A stretch of 64,000 bases of DNA from Glandiceps talaboti (GCF_964340395.1 NC_135567.1:4409399-4473398); one strand, 5' to 3'; counted from the stretch's first letter, positions 51,479 to 64,000 are shown. Numbers and translations: made by a program. The notes: generated by a model not told the origin, from the letters alone.

Positions 51479-52982
51479 ATACTCATCACTCCATTCCTCA
51501 CTTCCTGCATGGTCGAGCATGGGCATCATGGAACAATAAAGCTAAGATTATGGATATTTATAATCTAATATCAATAGTATGTAATACAAATACGCGTAAA
51601 CAACGTATGTGCGTGAAACTGACAGGTATGAAGTGAGCGGGCGATTGTGACTGTATTTTTGCAACAAAAGCTTACTAATGTGTATTTTCAGTGTTCACCT
51701 CCTTCCTTTGATGTAATAATGTTCAGATTCAACGAGAATATCAATACAAACACTTGAAACCCCAGAAAATCTAGTCTGTCTCACTGTAGAACAACACCAT
51801 GTCCCCGTACCACCGCCGTTACACGGTAGCTTCCTGGTTTACCTTACATCGACGTTGGTGGCGCACTTTCAAAACGAACAGACGATCGATATTTTGTTGC
51901 GTTGCTAGGAAGGACGAGGAAGCGCTCTCATATTCATATGAAGACAGGGTATGAAAACGATCTCAAAAAGTCTGGGGACGTGCGTTACCAAAAGGTAGGG
52001 ACAGGGGGGACACTTTTTACCCAGCATCACAAAGAATTCACAGGGTAACCTAAATTATTATTTTTCATTATATTTCGTATTGGCAGTACTCAAACCTTCA
52101 TATGAATCAAAATATTGAAAAAAGGCAAAAATGACCCGAGAAGTGAAGCGAGACTAGACGAGACGTAGCTTGGACAGCGATCTTGATGGGTGTACAAGGA
52201 GGTGCTGAGCGCTAAACAACTTCTTCAGCAACACCACTCGGTTGAAATCTATTGAAACAATCAATCTTTATTACACTCACAATCACAATAACACCATCTA
52301 ATCTGAGTACGGCACAATGAAAGGCAAGGGGGAAATCGCCTTGTTTATGAAACAATACAGTAAAAGTATATGCTGACTAGACAGATTATCATTTCACCTT
52401 GGCTTGTTTACTTTGCAGTAATATCTCAAAGAATTATCAATGAATTTACATGAAACTTAGTAGAAAGATTAATAATGTAAGGACCCAAGTATGTGTTTAT
52501 TCACTTGTCTGATGGGATTTTGGTTACATTGTATGGTATGGTATGGTGCCAACATAACAAGTCTTGAAAACTATAAACAATGTAGCAGTTAGAGAGACGT
52601 CTTTCGAGAAAAAATTTGGACCAGCTGTCCTTGATACATCTTGCTTTAGTCTATCAAGAAAACATACATCATTCATCACTGGTCAATAATAAATTGCATG
52701 ATTTTTTAGGTTAGGTCATCGAGTCAACTGCAAATTTTTCCAATGTATTTTTTCACAATGCTGTTGAGTTTTATTCACCTAGTGACTACGCTCGTCATAG
52801 GCTTAGTGCTAACCATTACTCCTTATGACGTCATAAAATCCCGTGGTCTAGGTGGGACCGGAAATACCCGAAAACTCTCGAAGTAAATCCGAAGGGAACT
52901 GACTGAAAAAGGGTCATTTTAAGGTGTTTGCAGACGCTTTTCAAAAGTTTTAAAACCAGAATGTATTTCACAAAAATGTTGT
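51479..52982. other. Unique sequence, nothing firmly recognised
   Basis: No domain-bearing ORF or splice-bounded exon found. Parts (51780-51960, 52130-52200) are richer in CpG. A short tggtatggtatgg stutter occurs at about 52534. Confidence 0.45.
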
Positions 52983-53516
52983 CTAGCAAATTAGCGATAG
53001 TGAATGTGAGCATTTTGAATCACCTTTAATAAACAACAAGTCAAAACAGTTATAAATACTATCTGGATCTAATACCTCATTTGAAGATTTAAAATCTCTG
53101 TCGTTGACAATATCTATATTGTACAATTTCTGGAAGTGTCGCTGAAGTCTGTACCTGATTTTGTCATACAATTCCCCATCACAGCGTCGAACTCCTGCAT
53201 AAAAATTACGTAGTAGCGTACACAGTTCTGTAGAATTATCCTCCACTACAGGCAATACCGTTCTTACTTACACACAGTATTTTTCTAAAATACTCACAGC
53301 ATTTTTGATAACACACTTTGTGCGCTTAGCATCTTTGTGTGACACCAGTTCTGCAAGATCTTCTTTAGACACTTTCCAAAAAGGTGGATTATCGTTTGCC
53401 GCCATGGCCATTGACCCGTCTGAATATTTGTCGTCTGCAAGGAAGACACTCACGCATTCGCAATGGGCGGGCAATAGTCCACTCGACTCCCTGCTCGACT
53501 TTAGCTTTTCATTCAT
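52983..53516 (-). pseudogene. Crypton/DUF3504-like gene, N-terminal part, one stop codon
   Basis: Starting from ATG at 53516, the frame reads FWKVSKEDLAELVSHKDAKR and then VIKNAVSILEKYC. A TAA at 53268-53270 follows, and the same frame then continues with LCTLLRNFYAGVRRCDGELY, HFQKLYNIDIVNDRDFKSSN and an end at 52983. Order and spacing match the N-terminal core-binding half of the KIAA1958/ZMYM-type, Crypton-derived family: a KDAKRT-like motif, an L-x-x-F-Y-x-x-V-R motif and an N-I-x-x-D-x-x-F motif. The catalytic tyrosine-recombinase half is absent. The stop sits inside a gtaagtaag string, so a donor at this point in a multi-exon gene is possible. The 26 bp to the next tag is too short for an intron, and the frame is unbroken across it, so a single nonsense mutation in a relic is more likely. 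The family is recalled from memory. Confidence 0.75.
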
Positions 53517-53739
53517 GGAACTATTGCCCTATGGGGCGGGCAATAGATCATCATTTCCCGGGCAACAGTATTCAAATTTCGCATACCATGTGAAAGGGCA
53601 TTGACCAATCGCAACACGACTCAAGCAGATGATGTGTTATAATCTACCATGCTGCCCTGTGCGAAAGTAGCATGCCTGTTGGCAGCATTGTTATCTTTAA
53701 CATCATCTACTACAAATATTTCTTGTCGCCATCTTCTGA
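53517..53739. other. Flank upstream of the Crypton-like relic
   Basis: The string gggcgggcaatag occurs twice nearby (about 53464 and 53534) with an inverted attgccc between. No gene is called. Confidence 0.4.
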
Positions 53740-53917
53740 CCGATCTGCCCAGAAGTTTATGAGTTTAAGTTTTTTTGACCAAAAATGACTTTTTTGACTC
53801 AAATCACATACCTGTGATGCGATCATTGCTTTGAACAATTTCTCAACTAGACACCACACGTAATGTCACCAACTACCAATGAAATCAGTCTGGAAGTTTT
53901 TGTGTTGAAGCCGTACA

Positions 53918-53970
<53 letters not shown>

Positions 53971-53980
53971 TATACCCAAA
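53740..53980 (+). mobile_element. TAGCACAACTG-family repeat, diverged 3' fragment
   Basis: Contains tttgaccaaaaatgact, a gatgcgatcat string and the caatttctcaactagacacc block shared with 35240 and 40560, then a CA run (53918-53968). The family tail is lost after the CA run. Confidence 0.6.
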
Positions 53981-54302
53981 GTTGTCTGACGTAATAGTAA
54001 CTTACAAAATAAGTGTATAACTGTATTGCTGTCACTGGAAGTTCAACTCAGTTGTATCACAGAGCAAAATCGTTTAAAAACGTACAGTATTTCTGATCCA
54101 CAGTTTGGTCAAAGTCCTTCAATCAGCACAAAAAGTTGTTCATCCAATCAGCGAACCTCAGCTGCTATAGTGACTGTAAAGAGTATATACGTAGCATCCT
54201 TAGCTGACAAATAACTATATTTGGACATTACATAACTGCTCCAATAAACACTAACTTTATGAAGTACTGTGTTATCAGTCATGATTTTGTGATTGATGCT
54301 AA
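53981..54302. other. Unique sequence, nothing recognised
   Basis: Open stretches on both strands overlap here, but neither has family features. Confidence 0.4.
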
Positions 54303-56130
54303 CCGTATGAGGGTGGATGTGTAAATGGTAATAATAATGTATAGGAACTAGACTATGTGAGTGGAGGTGTGAATGGTAATGATACTGTATAGGCACTAGA
54401 CTATGTGAGTGGAGGTGTGAATGGTAATGATATTGTATAGGAACTAGACTAGTGAGTGGAGGTGTGTATGGTAACTATACTGTATAGGAACTAAATTATG
54501 TGAGTGGAGGTGTAAATGGTAATGCTACTGTATAGGAACTAGACTATGTGAGTGGACGTATAAATGGGAATGATACAGTGTATATGAACTAGACTATGTG
54601 AGTGGAGGTGTCAATTGTAATGATGCTGTATAGGAACTAGACTGTGAGTGGAGGTGTAAATGGTAATGATACTGTATAGGAACTAGACTGAGTGGAGGTG
54701 TAAATGGTAATGATACTGTATAGGAACTAGACTATGTGAGTGGAGGTGTAAATGGTAACTATACTGTATAGGAACTAGATTATGTGAGTGGAGGTGTAAA
54801 TGGTAATGATACTGTATAGGAACTAGACTATGTGAGTGGAGGTGTAAATGGTAACTATACTGTATAGGAACAAGATTATGTGAGTGGAGGTGTAAATGGT
54901 AATGATACTGTATAGGAACTAGACTAGTGAGTGGAGGTGTAAATGGTATTGATACTGTATAGGAACTAGACTAGTGAGTGGAGGTGAAAATTATAATGAT
55001 ACTGTATAGGAACTAGACTGTGAGTGGAGGTGTAAATGGTAACGATACTGTATAGGAACTAGACTGTGAGTGGAGGTGTAAATGGTAATGATACTGTATA
55101 GGAAATAGACTGTGAGTGGAGGTGTAAATGGTAATGATACTGTATAGGAACTAGACTGTGAGTGGAGGTGTAAATGGTAAGGATACTGTAGAGGAACTAG
55201 ACTATGTGAGTGGAGGTGTGAATGGTAATGATACTGTATAGGAACTAGACTATGTGAGTGGAGGTGTAAATGGTAACTATACTGTATAGGAACTAGATTA
55301 TGTGAGTGGAGGTGTAAATGGTAATGATACTGTATAGGAACTAGACTAGTGAGTGGAGGTGTAAATGGTATTGATACTGTATAGGAACTAGACTAGTGAG
55401 TGGAGGTATAAATGGTAATGATACTGTATAGGAACTAGACTGTGAGTGGAGGTGTAAATGGTAATGATACTGTATAGGAACTAGACTGTGAGTGGAGGTG
55501 TAAATGGTAATGATACTGTATAGGAACTAGACTGTGAGTGGAGGTGTAAATGGTAATGATACTGTATAGGAACTAGACTAGTGAGTGGAGGTGTAAATGG
55601 TAATGATACTGTATAGGAACTAGACTATGTGAGTGGAGGTGTAAATGGTAATGATACTAGACTCATGAGTGGAGGTGAAAATTGTAATCATATTGTATAG
55701 GAACTAGACTGTGAGTGGAGGTGTAAATGGTAATGATACTGTATAGGAACTAGACTGTGAGTGGGGGTGTGAATGGTAATGATACTGTATAGGCACTAGA
55801 CTACTGAGTGGAGGTGTAAATCGTAATGATAATGTATAGGAACTAGACTATGTGAGTGGAGGTGTAAATGGTAATGATACTGTATAGGCACTAGACTATG
55901 TGAGTGGAGGTGTGAATGGTAATGATATTGTATAGGAACTAGACTATGTGAGTGGAGGTGTGTATGGTAACTATACTGTATAGGAACTAGACTATGTGAA
56001 TGGAGGTGTAAATGGTAATGATACTGTATAGGAACTAGACTATGTGAGTGGAGGTGTGAATGGTAACAATACTGTATAGGAAGTAGACTGTGAGTGGATG
56101 GTTGATGGTAACAATATCGTATAGGAACTG
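54303..56130. repeat. 46-48 bp minisatellite, about 38 units
   Basis: Imperfect tandem units built on gtgagtggaggtgtaaatgg followed by taatgatactgtataggaac and tagact. Unit length varies between 46, 47 and 48 bp through a tat/ta/none indel before gtgag (tagactatgtgag, tagactagtgag, tagactgtgag). Length variants cluster in runs (for example 46-bp units near 55010-55200 and 55440-55560), suggesting local amplification. Confidence 0.95.
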
Positions 56131-56189
56131 GACTAATCTGAGGAGTACATTGTGTCTATGTTATGTATACTTAATGAAATGAACTTTCA

Positions 56190-57095
<906 letters not shown>

Positions 57096-57147
57096 ATCTG
57101 CACACTCCTACCTGATCAGTTACAATGAAAATATGCTTTATGTCTAT

Positions 57148-57246
57148 TCTTCTTGGAGACTATCACAACGGACAAACAGTCGATCATGCATAAACTAGCA
57201 TAAACTAGAGTTAATACATGAATGAGTGTGATAATCTCCAAGAAGA
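57148..57246. other. 99-bp foldback with 20-bp arms
   Basis: tcttcttggagactatcaca pairs with tgtgataatctccaagaaga with one or two mismatches. Between them lies a short direct repeat, cataaactag, twice. Possible remnant of a small MITE. Confidence 0.75.
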
Positions 57247-57690
57247 TAAGAGATAAAACAAATTTCCACAGTAAGTAATCCATGCTAATTATAAAATTAA
57301 AGGTGTTTTAATTTAGATAAAAGGAGAAGAATGGACAATATGTCTTTATTTAGTCAATAAAGAGAGATTTATATACAGCTGAAAGAAAAAAGTAGCCAGG
57401 GAAAGAAGCAAAAAAAGTTTGATATCACAACAAAAATCAGTGAGTCAATTGATCAATATCACACACAAAATAAGTTTTATTTCATCACAAAAAATTAATC
57501 ATTCAATCGATCAAACAATCAACTGAATAATAAACCGATCAATAAAGCAATTGGATTGATTAATCTATCACATGCTCGCTGTCCCCTGTGATCAGACTAG
57601 CAGCTAGTCGTCTGTTTTGAAAACTACGACCACTAGGCGTTTTCAGGGATGGTACGGTAATTTCTAAACCAACGAATAATTTCTAGTCTA
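57247..57690. other. AT-rich unique sequence
   Basis: Runs of atcaatcgat-like strings at 57430-57570, with no higher structure and no gene. Confidence 0.4.
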
Positions 57691-59107
57691 CCTACTACAT
57701 TTTGTATCCATAGCACTACATACCCGCGGTACTACTACATATTGGCTTTGTATCCATAGCACTACATACCCGCAGTACTACTACATACTGGCTTTGTATT
57801 CATAACACTACATACTACTACATATTGGCTTTGTATTCATAGCACTACATACTACTACATACTGGCTTTGTATTCATAGCACTACATACTACTACATACT
57901 GGCTTTGTATTCATAGCACTACACACTACTACATACTGGCTTTGTATTCATAGCACTACATACTACTACATATTGGCTTTGTATTCATAGCACTACATAC
58001 CCGCGGTACTACTACATATTGGCTTTGTATCCATAGCACTACATACCCGCGGTACTACTACATATTGGCTTTGTATCCATAGCACTACATACCCGCAGTA
58101 CTACTACATACTGGCTTTGTATTCATAACACTACATACTACTACATATTGGCTTTGTATTCATAGCACTACATACTACTACATACTGGCTTTGTATTCAT
58201 AGCACTACATACTACTACATACTGGCTTTGTATTCATAGCACTACACACTACTACATACTGGCTTTGTATTCATAGCACTACATACTACTACATATTGGC
58301 TTTGTATTCATAGCACTACATACCCGCGGTACTACTACATACTGGCTTTGTATTCATAGCACTACATACCCGCGGTACTACTACATATTGGCTTTGTATT
58401 CATAGCACTACATACCCGCGGTACTACTACATACTGGCTTTGTATTCATAGCACTACACACTACTACATATTGGCTTTGTATCCATAGCACTACATACCC
58501 GCGGTACTACTACATATTGGCTTTGTATCCATAGCACTACATACCCGCGGTACTACTATATACTGGCTTTGTATCCATAGCACTACATACCCGCGGTACT
58601 ACTACATACTGGCTTTGTATTCATAGCACTACATACCCGCGGTACTACTACATACTGGCTTTGTATCCATAGCACTACATACCCGCGGTACTACTACATA
58701 CTGGCTTTGTATTCATAGCACTACATACCCGCGGTACTACTACATATTGGCTTTGTATCCATAGCACTACATACCCGCGGTACTACTACATACTGGCTTT
58801 GTATTCATAACACTACATACTACTACATATTGGCTTTGTATCCATAGCACTACATACCCGCGGTACTACTACATACTGGCTTTGTATTCATAGCACTACA
58901 TACCCGCGGTACTACTACATACTGGCTTTGTATTCATAGCACTACATACTACTACATACTGGCTTTGTATTCATAGCACTACATACTACTACATAATGGC
59001 TTTGTATTCATAGCACTACACACTACTACATATTGGCTTTGTATCCATAGCACTACATACCCGCGGTACTACTACATACTGGCTCTGTATTCATAGCACT
59101 ACATATC
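57690..59107. repeat. 37/46-bp two-form minisatellite, array 1
   Basis: The basic unit joins tttgtattcatagcactaca to tactactacatactggc (37 bp). A longer form (46 bp) inserts cccgcggta after the first part and often has tatccatag instead of tattcatag. The two forms alternate in repeated blocks; the order from about 57709 to 57990 is largely repeated from about 58021 to 58310, so there is a higher-order repeat of about 310 bp. The insert carries ccgcgg, a local CpG cluster. Confidence 0.95.
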
Positions 59108-59182
59108 TGGCCCGAGTACGAGTAAAGAGACAAGTTTACAGAGTGTATATATAACGATTAGAGTTTAATGATTTATTGATTG

Positions 59183-59213
<31 letters not shown>

Positions 59214-59472
59214 ATAATCTTACCATTGACTAATATGGACAAAGATGTAAAATGAGTACACATTCGATGGATTGCTAATATTTTGTAGCCTTGTATGTAA
59301 TTCTTTCGTTATTTGCTTTCGCACTCAACATAGTCGAGTTACATTGCTTTTTGCCGGACAGTGTTGAGTGAAACGCGTGCACCGTTAAGGAGGACTACCC
59401 TATAGTGTACACAATTGAGTAAATTCTCTGTAACATGAAAAGGACCAGAATTACGCACGGAGGCAGAACGAC
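59108..59472. other. Unique sequence with a (GATT)n run
   Basis: tgattgattgattgat-type run at 59183-59213. Nothing else recognised. Confidence 0.5.
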
Positions 59473-60140
59473 TAAACAACTACTGTGGTAGAAAACCCCA
59501 GTGTAGGTCGCCCTGGCAACCACTGCCTGATGTACAAGAACTGAGTGCCTTTGATGCTTACGAAACTGCCGCATATAAAGAGGATACTGGGTAATCTATG
59601 CAAATACGAGAAATTCGATCTGCTGTACGGAGCACTAGCTTCGGGCTCTTGTTTTCAGCATTTTTTCTGTACTCCGAGAAACACACAGGTCATAAATCAT
59701 GCACGAATTGTTTGTGAATGTCGTAGGATGGTAACTTGATACACATATTAGTTGAAAATCAATCAGTTTGTTTCATAGAACGTTAACAAAACTTTCAAAA
59801 TGAGACAAATGTTCCTGCAAGCGGCAGTCAAGAAAGCGTTAGATTGTGTGTCCCTCAGAATTATTCAAATATGCGACATTTCCATGTGGTGTTTACTCCC
59901 ATGATAAGAGTTGCCTTATCCCACTTATGATATAGCATACCAATAGCAAACACTCATGGCGAGAAATGCATGTTGTTCTAAAATTAATGTATTATTATTT
60001 TTATTACAGTCTACTACATACGTAACGGCACGTGATCTTGTCAACGAGTGGTTATGTGATGAGCCGATCGTTCAATCGTATTGGCAACTTTTACAGGCAT
60101 CGCAGGAATTTTCAGGACGGCAACTTACTGACGTTACCAG
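59473..60140. repeat. Duplicated segment, copy 1
   Basis: Closely matches 61974-62987. Shared phrases include ggtcgccctggcaaccactg, ctgtacggagcactagcttc, ctccgagaaacacacaggtc and, after a break, acggcacgtgatcttgtcaa. Copy 1 has a good acceptor-like tract (ttattacag, ending 60009) before the last shared block, whose frame runs open to 60219 (TARDLVNEWLCDEPIV...). This may be an exon, but no family is recognised and no partner is seen. Confidence 0.85.
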
Positions 60141-61191
60141 CATGCAAAGACGCTCACGGCTACAGGTGTATTTGAGATATCCAAGGGCCAAGAGATGTTG
60201 TTTATTGGTGAACACGTGAACATAAAACCGTAATTCCTGTTACGCATGTGTGTAGCTGTGTAAAACTCGAGTTGTCCTGTACTGTTTAGTCTCTTGGACA
60301 ATTCCTATATCACCATGGATACTATCAAGGTAGCACATATGCAATATTGTTTACTCGTCTAGAAGAACCGTGGCAAATAAGGTCAACATGCCTAGCTTAT
60401 CAGAGTAGTTTAATCAATGATTCATTTTGAAACATTACAGTTTAAATAATTTACCTATGTAAATATTAGTTATAGTTGAATAAAGTTCAGTAGTAGCTGG
60501 CTTGCTTGGTAACAGACTTCTGGTGCGTCTTTCCCTCTTGTATAAACCAATCCCTCGCAAACATGTCATTGTCGAAGTTGACCCTGGTTCAATCAATGTT
60601 ATGCACTTTTTGTTATTATATTAGTCTGATAAGCCTTAGCGCGTAACCGATATGTGTGAACAACACAGATAGGGTATGTTTCTATTTTCAATTGGTGTTC
60701 AAACACCAGTGAGTCACCACAAGTTCTCCACCTCCAAAAGATACAGCCAGTCCTGTGCAAAATAGAGTGACAGGCACCAAGAGTTCCACCATTAATGAGG
60801 TAAACGTATAGGGGATTCCCCTTCTCAGTCCCCGCGTTATGAATATTAATGAGTTTTCACACAACATCAAAGTGTGAGGGCAGAAATCCCTTCTGAAGGT
60901 GACTATGGCGACTCCTGACTCCTGACTCAACAAACATAATAGTTGAACTACTAATATTAGTATACATACTAAACTGTCACGAAGGAAAGATACTGTAGTA
61001 ACTCACTCCGAGATATGGAGATTGAAAAGTACCAAATATTCTTACATATCACAATTTATTGCACATCTGAATTTTCTGCACACATAATAGTTACACTGCA
61101 CTAAATTTAGGACTACAGCAATCAATTCAACGGCCTTCGGAATAAAGACTGACATACACCATAGACCCTCAATATATATGCATACACACAA
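60141..61191. other. Unique spacer between the duplicated segments
   Basis: An 81-codon minus-strand open stretch at 60688-60933 includes a hydrophobic segment (TSLMVELLVPVTLFCTGLAV), but there is no recognisable family or splice context, so it is not called. Otherwise featureless. Confidence 0.4.
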
Positions 61192-61858
61192 TTAGCACTA
61201 CATACTACTACATACTGGCTTTGTATTCATAGCATACATATAACTACATACTGGCTTTGTATTCATAACACTACATACTACTACATACTGGCTTTGTATT
61301 CATAGCACTACACACTACTACATACTGGCTTGGTATTCATAGCACTACACACTACTACATACCGGATTTCTATTCATAGCACTACATACTACTACATACT
61401 GGCTTTGTATTCATAGCACTACATACTACTACATACTGGCTTTGTATTCATAGCACTACATACTACTACATACCGGCTTTGTATTCATAGCACTACATAC
61501 TACTACATACTGGCTTTGTATTCATATCACTACATACTACTACATACTGGCTTTGTATTCATATCACTATACTACATACTGGCTTTGTATTCATAGCACT
61601 ACATACTACTACATACCGGCTTTGTATTCATAGCACTACACACTACTACATACTGGCTTTATATTCATAGCACTACACACTACTACATATACTAGCTTTG
61701 TATTCATAGCACTAGTGTATACATACTACTACATATACTGGCTTTGTATTCATAGCAGTACATACTACTTCATACTGGCTTTGTATTCATAGCACTACAT
61801 ACTACTACATATACTGGCTTTGTATTCATATCACTACATACTACTACATACTGGCTTT
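61192..61858. repeat. 37-bp minisatellite, array 2
   Basis: About 18 units of the short form seen in array 1 (tttgtattcatagcactaca then tactactacatactggc). The 46-bp form with cccgcggta is absent. Several units are irregular (atatcac, catatactgg). The array precedes duplicated segment copy 2, as array 1 precedes copy 1. Confidence 0.95.
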
Positions 61859-61973
61859 ATTTTGCTGTCTGAAACAATTTTCAATTTCGGTCAATTTATT
61901 AGGGGGGGGGAGCTCTGAGGAATTAAGTGTTTTATCCTACATTGAACTATTGATCTGGCCCCATATTGGAAGG

Positions 61974-62987
61974 TAAACTACTACTGTGGTAGAACACCCC
62001 AGTGTAGGTCGCCCTGGCAACCACTGCCTGTTGTACAAGAACTGAGTGCCTATAATGCTTACAAAACTGTCGTACATAAAAGGATTCTGGGTAATTCATG
62101 CAAATACGGGAAATTCGATCTGTTGTACGGAGCACTAGCTTCGGGCTCTTGTTTTCAGCATTTTTTCTGTACTCCGAGAAACACACAGGTCATAAATCAT
62201 GCACGAATTGTTTGTGAATGTCGTGGGATGGTAACTTGATACACATATTAGTTGAAAATCAATCAGTTTGTTTCATAGAACGTAAAAAATCTTTCAAAAT
62301 GGGACAATGCTCCTGCAAACTGCCGTCAAGAAAGCGTTAGATTGTGTGTCCCTCAGAATTATTCAAATATGCGACATTTACATGTGGTGTTTACACCCAT
62401 GATAAGAGCTGCCTTATACCAATAGCAAACACTCATGGCGAGAGATGCATGTTGTTCTAAAATAAATGTATTGCCAAGTAACCCACCTGGCCAGAAAGTA
62501 ATGTACAATAAATGACAAAAACAACCACTTGAATGCTACAAAAACATGGTTTAATTATTCACCAACACCAAAACACAAGTTCCTGAATTCAAGAGACTTT
62601 TTTTCCGTTTGTTTAGTCATCAGAACTATGTACTTGACGGACAACAAATGACGGACAACTGCGACTTGGATGATAAGCCCACATCCCAAGCAAGGCGTTA
62701 CACTTACTGTAGATGTTACCTCATTTATTTGTACCTGCAACTCTCGATTTTTAAACATCCTACATAGCTTTGAGGATCCCCTGATGCCAAATTGTAGACA
62801 TGTTCACTGTTTACACACGATGAGATTCATCGTACACAAATATATACAACACTACAGTCTACTACATAGGTAACGGCACGTGATCTTGTCAACGAGTGGT
62901 TATGTGATGAGCCAATCGTTCAATCGTATTGGCAACTTGTACAGGCATCGCAGGAATTTTCAGGACGGCAACTTACTGATGTTACAA
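61974..62987. repeat. Duplicated segment, copy 2, with an insertion
   Basis: Matches copy 1 in two blocks, 61974-62473 and 62854-62987. The intervening 380 bp (62474-62853) has no counterpart in copy 1, where the blocks are separated only by a short T-rich tract. In this copy the acceptor-like tract is replaced by the insert's end, so the candidate exon in copy 1 would not be preserved. Confidence 0.85.
62474..62853. other. 380-bp insertion in duplicate copy 2
   Basis: No inverted ends or target duplication could be seen, and no protein family is recognised in its open stretches. It may be an insertion here or a deletion from copy 1. Confidence 0.55.
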
Positions 62988-63107
62988 GCTAGTAATTAGT
63001 GTGCAATATTTAAAGTTCAATTGACAATTACCGAGACACATTTCTATTTTGTAACGGATGTGGCTGCATGTTAACTCGGCAGAAACCCATTTCTGTATTC
63101 CTTATAG

Positions 63108-63236
63108 AATATAATATAATAGGATAGAATAGAATAGAATAGAATCGAATACAATAGAATAGAATAGAATAGAATAGAATGGAATAGAATAGAATAGAAT
63201 AGAATAGAATAGAAAAGAATAGAATAGAATAGAACT
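63108..63236 (-). repeat. (TTCTA)n tail of the retrotransposon
   Basis: A pentanucleotide run, agaat on plus and ttcta on minus, directly after caataaagttct in minus-strand reading. Many non-LTR elements end in a short tandem repeat like this. Confidence 0.92.
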
Positions 63237-64000
63237 TTATTGTCAATTTACGGAAGTTTTCCTTTCACTTCACCAAAATATAAAAGGCATATTAAATTAC
63301 ATATATACAGTATAAATACTTACAGTAATGTAAACACTGTAGTAGCGATAGAAATCAGTTACAATCTTCTAGAAAAATATCCTAGATCTTTAAGAAATTG
63401 TCAGAAGCTTAAATCACAGGTCTGAGTTCAGTGTGGTTATTGCACGTGGTTAAAATGATTTTAAAAAAATCTTACGAGTTAAAGGTACTCTATATCGTCT
63501 TCCAGAAGGTATCAAATCAAACTGCGAGTACAAAGGATGTCAGGTATCACTAACAATTCCTTGGACTTTCCTGCGGACGGAGAGTTTGTAGAGGTCATAG
63601 AGCTGACTATTTCTTACCAATTATTTTCCTAGCCATATTTATTTTTATTTTTAACACTCAAGTTGCAATACCATACTGAAATGTCAGAACTTAGCATACT
63701 TTCTATAAAATTCTTGTATACATTTTCAAGACCATTTTCACTAACGTCAAAACTCCGTAGCCTCCCCAGTAAAAACATACGCTGCATGGCCTTCTTAACA
63801 ATACAGTTAGTGTTTTCAGTGAAATTTAGTTTATGGTTCAATTGCAAACCTAGATATTTGAAACACTCAACAATTTCTACAGACTGACCGTTCAATACAG
63901 CCGGTTCAAATGTGACACTATAATTGTCATTTTCTATTATAAGTTCCTTAGTTTTAGTCACGTTCATCTCCAGTAAACTTGACTTACACCAGTCTTGAAG
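63237..64000 (-). mobile_element. Non-LTR retrotransposon, 3' end (truncated by window)
   Basis: The minus-strand frame open to the window end reads SLLEMNVTKTKELII, then FKYLGLQLNHKLNF, KKAMQRMFLLGRLRSFDV and a stop at 63629. This is the end of a reverse-transcriptase ORF: the N-x-x-K-T-K-E motif, the F-K-Y-L-G motif and the Q-R-L-x-x-L-R-x-L-R thumb region of LINE-type elements. After the stop, a shifted frame continues with LYDLYKLSVRRKVQGIV and FDLIPSGRRYRVPLTRK (about 63478-63600), typical of the same C-terminus, broken by frameshifts and stops. A 3' UTR and (TTCTA)n tail follow. The copy is therefore dead at its 3' end; how much of its 5' part exists lies outside the window. Clade (L2/CR1/Jockey-like) is not settled. 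Confidence 0.88.

Noticed and set aside
53305-53604. 99-codon plus-strand ORF
   Set aside because: Antisense shadow of the Crypton-like relic.
60688-60933. 81-codon minus ORF with a hydrophobic segment
   Set aside because: A membrane-like segment alone is weak evidence; there is no family, splice or duplicate support.

Overview
The window is nuclear DNA from an animal, most likely a marine invertebrate. Three things point there: introns with GT/AG borders, remains of Crypton-type/tyrosine-recombinase-like genes and of a non-LTR retrotransposon, and a dense load of small DNA transposons, CA/TA/TATG microsatellites and minisatellites. The repeat landscape would suit a hemichordate, cephalochordate, echinoderm or mollusc; I cannot narrow it further. 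There is no bacterial operon, CRISPR array, tRNA or rRNA gene.

Layout. (1) 1-31301 is one uninterrupted satellite of about 950 copies of a 33-bp unit. The left edge of the window lies inside it. A few unit variants recur in long identical orders, so the array has several layers of higher-order repeat and segmental duplication (about 0.66, 1.62, 2.9, 4.06, 5.25 and 6.67 kb). Its right edge decays at 30780-31334. (2) 31335-34110 is a broken gene of the two-zinc-finger, tyrosine-recombinase-like family; one of its reading frames continues in phase into the last satellite units. (3) 34261-50712 is intergenic or intronic DNA full of nested mobile elements, palindromes and a 1.3-kb tandem duplication. 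(4) On the minus strand, a first coding exon (50713-50742) and an ankyrin-repeat exon (36681-36767) appear to belong to one gene. Its remaining exons are not seen and probably lie beyond the satellite, which would put the array inside an intron. (5) 52983-53516 (minus) is the N-terminal part of a Crypton/DUF3504-like gene with one stop codon. (6) 54303-62990 is dominated by three minisatellite arrays and a duplicated 0.7-1.0 kb segment. (7) 63108-64000 is the 3' end of a non-LTR retrotransposon on the minus strand, cut by the window edge.

No intact complete protein-coding gene is visible. The only likely functional coding pieces are the two ankyrin-gene exons. The most interesting signals are the higher-order structure of the 33-bp satellite, its possible origin as an 11-codon coding repeat of the adjacent gene, and a CCAAT box plus GATA motif in almost every unit.
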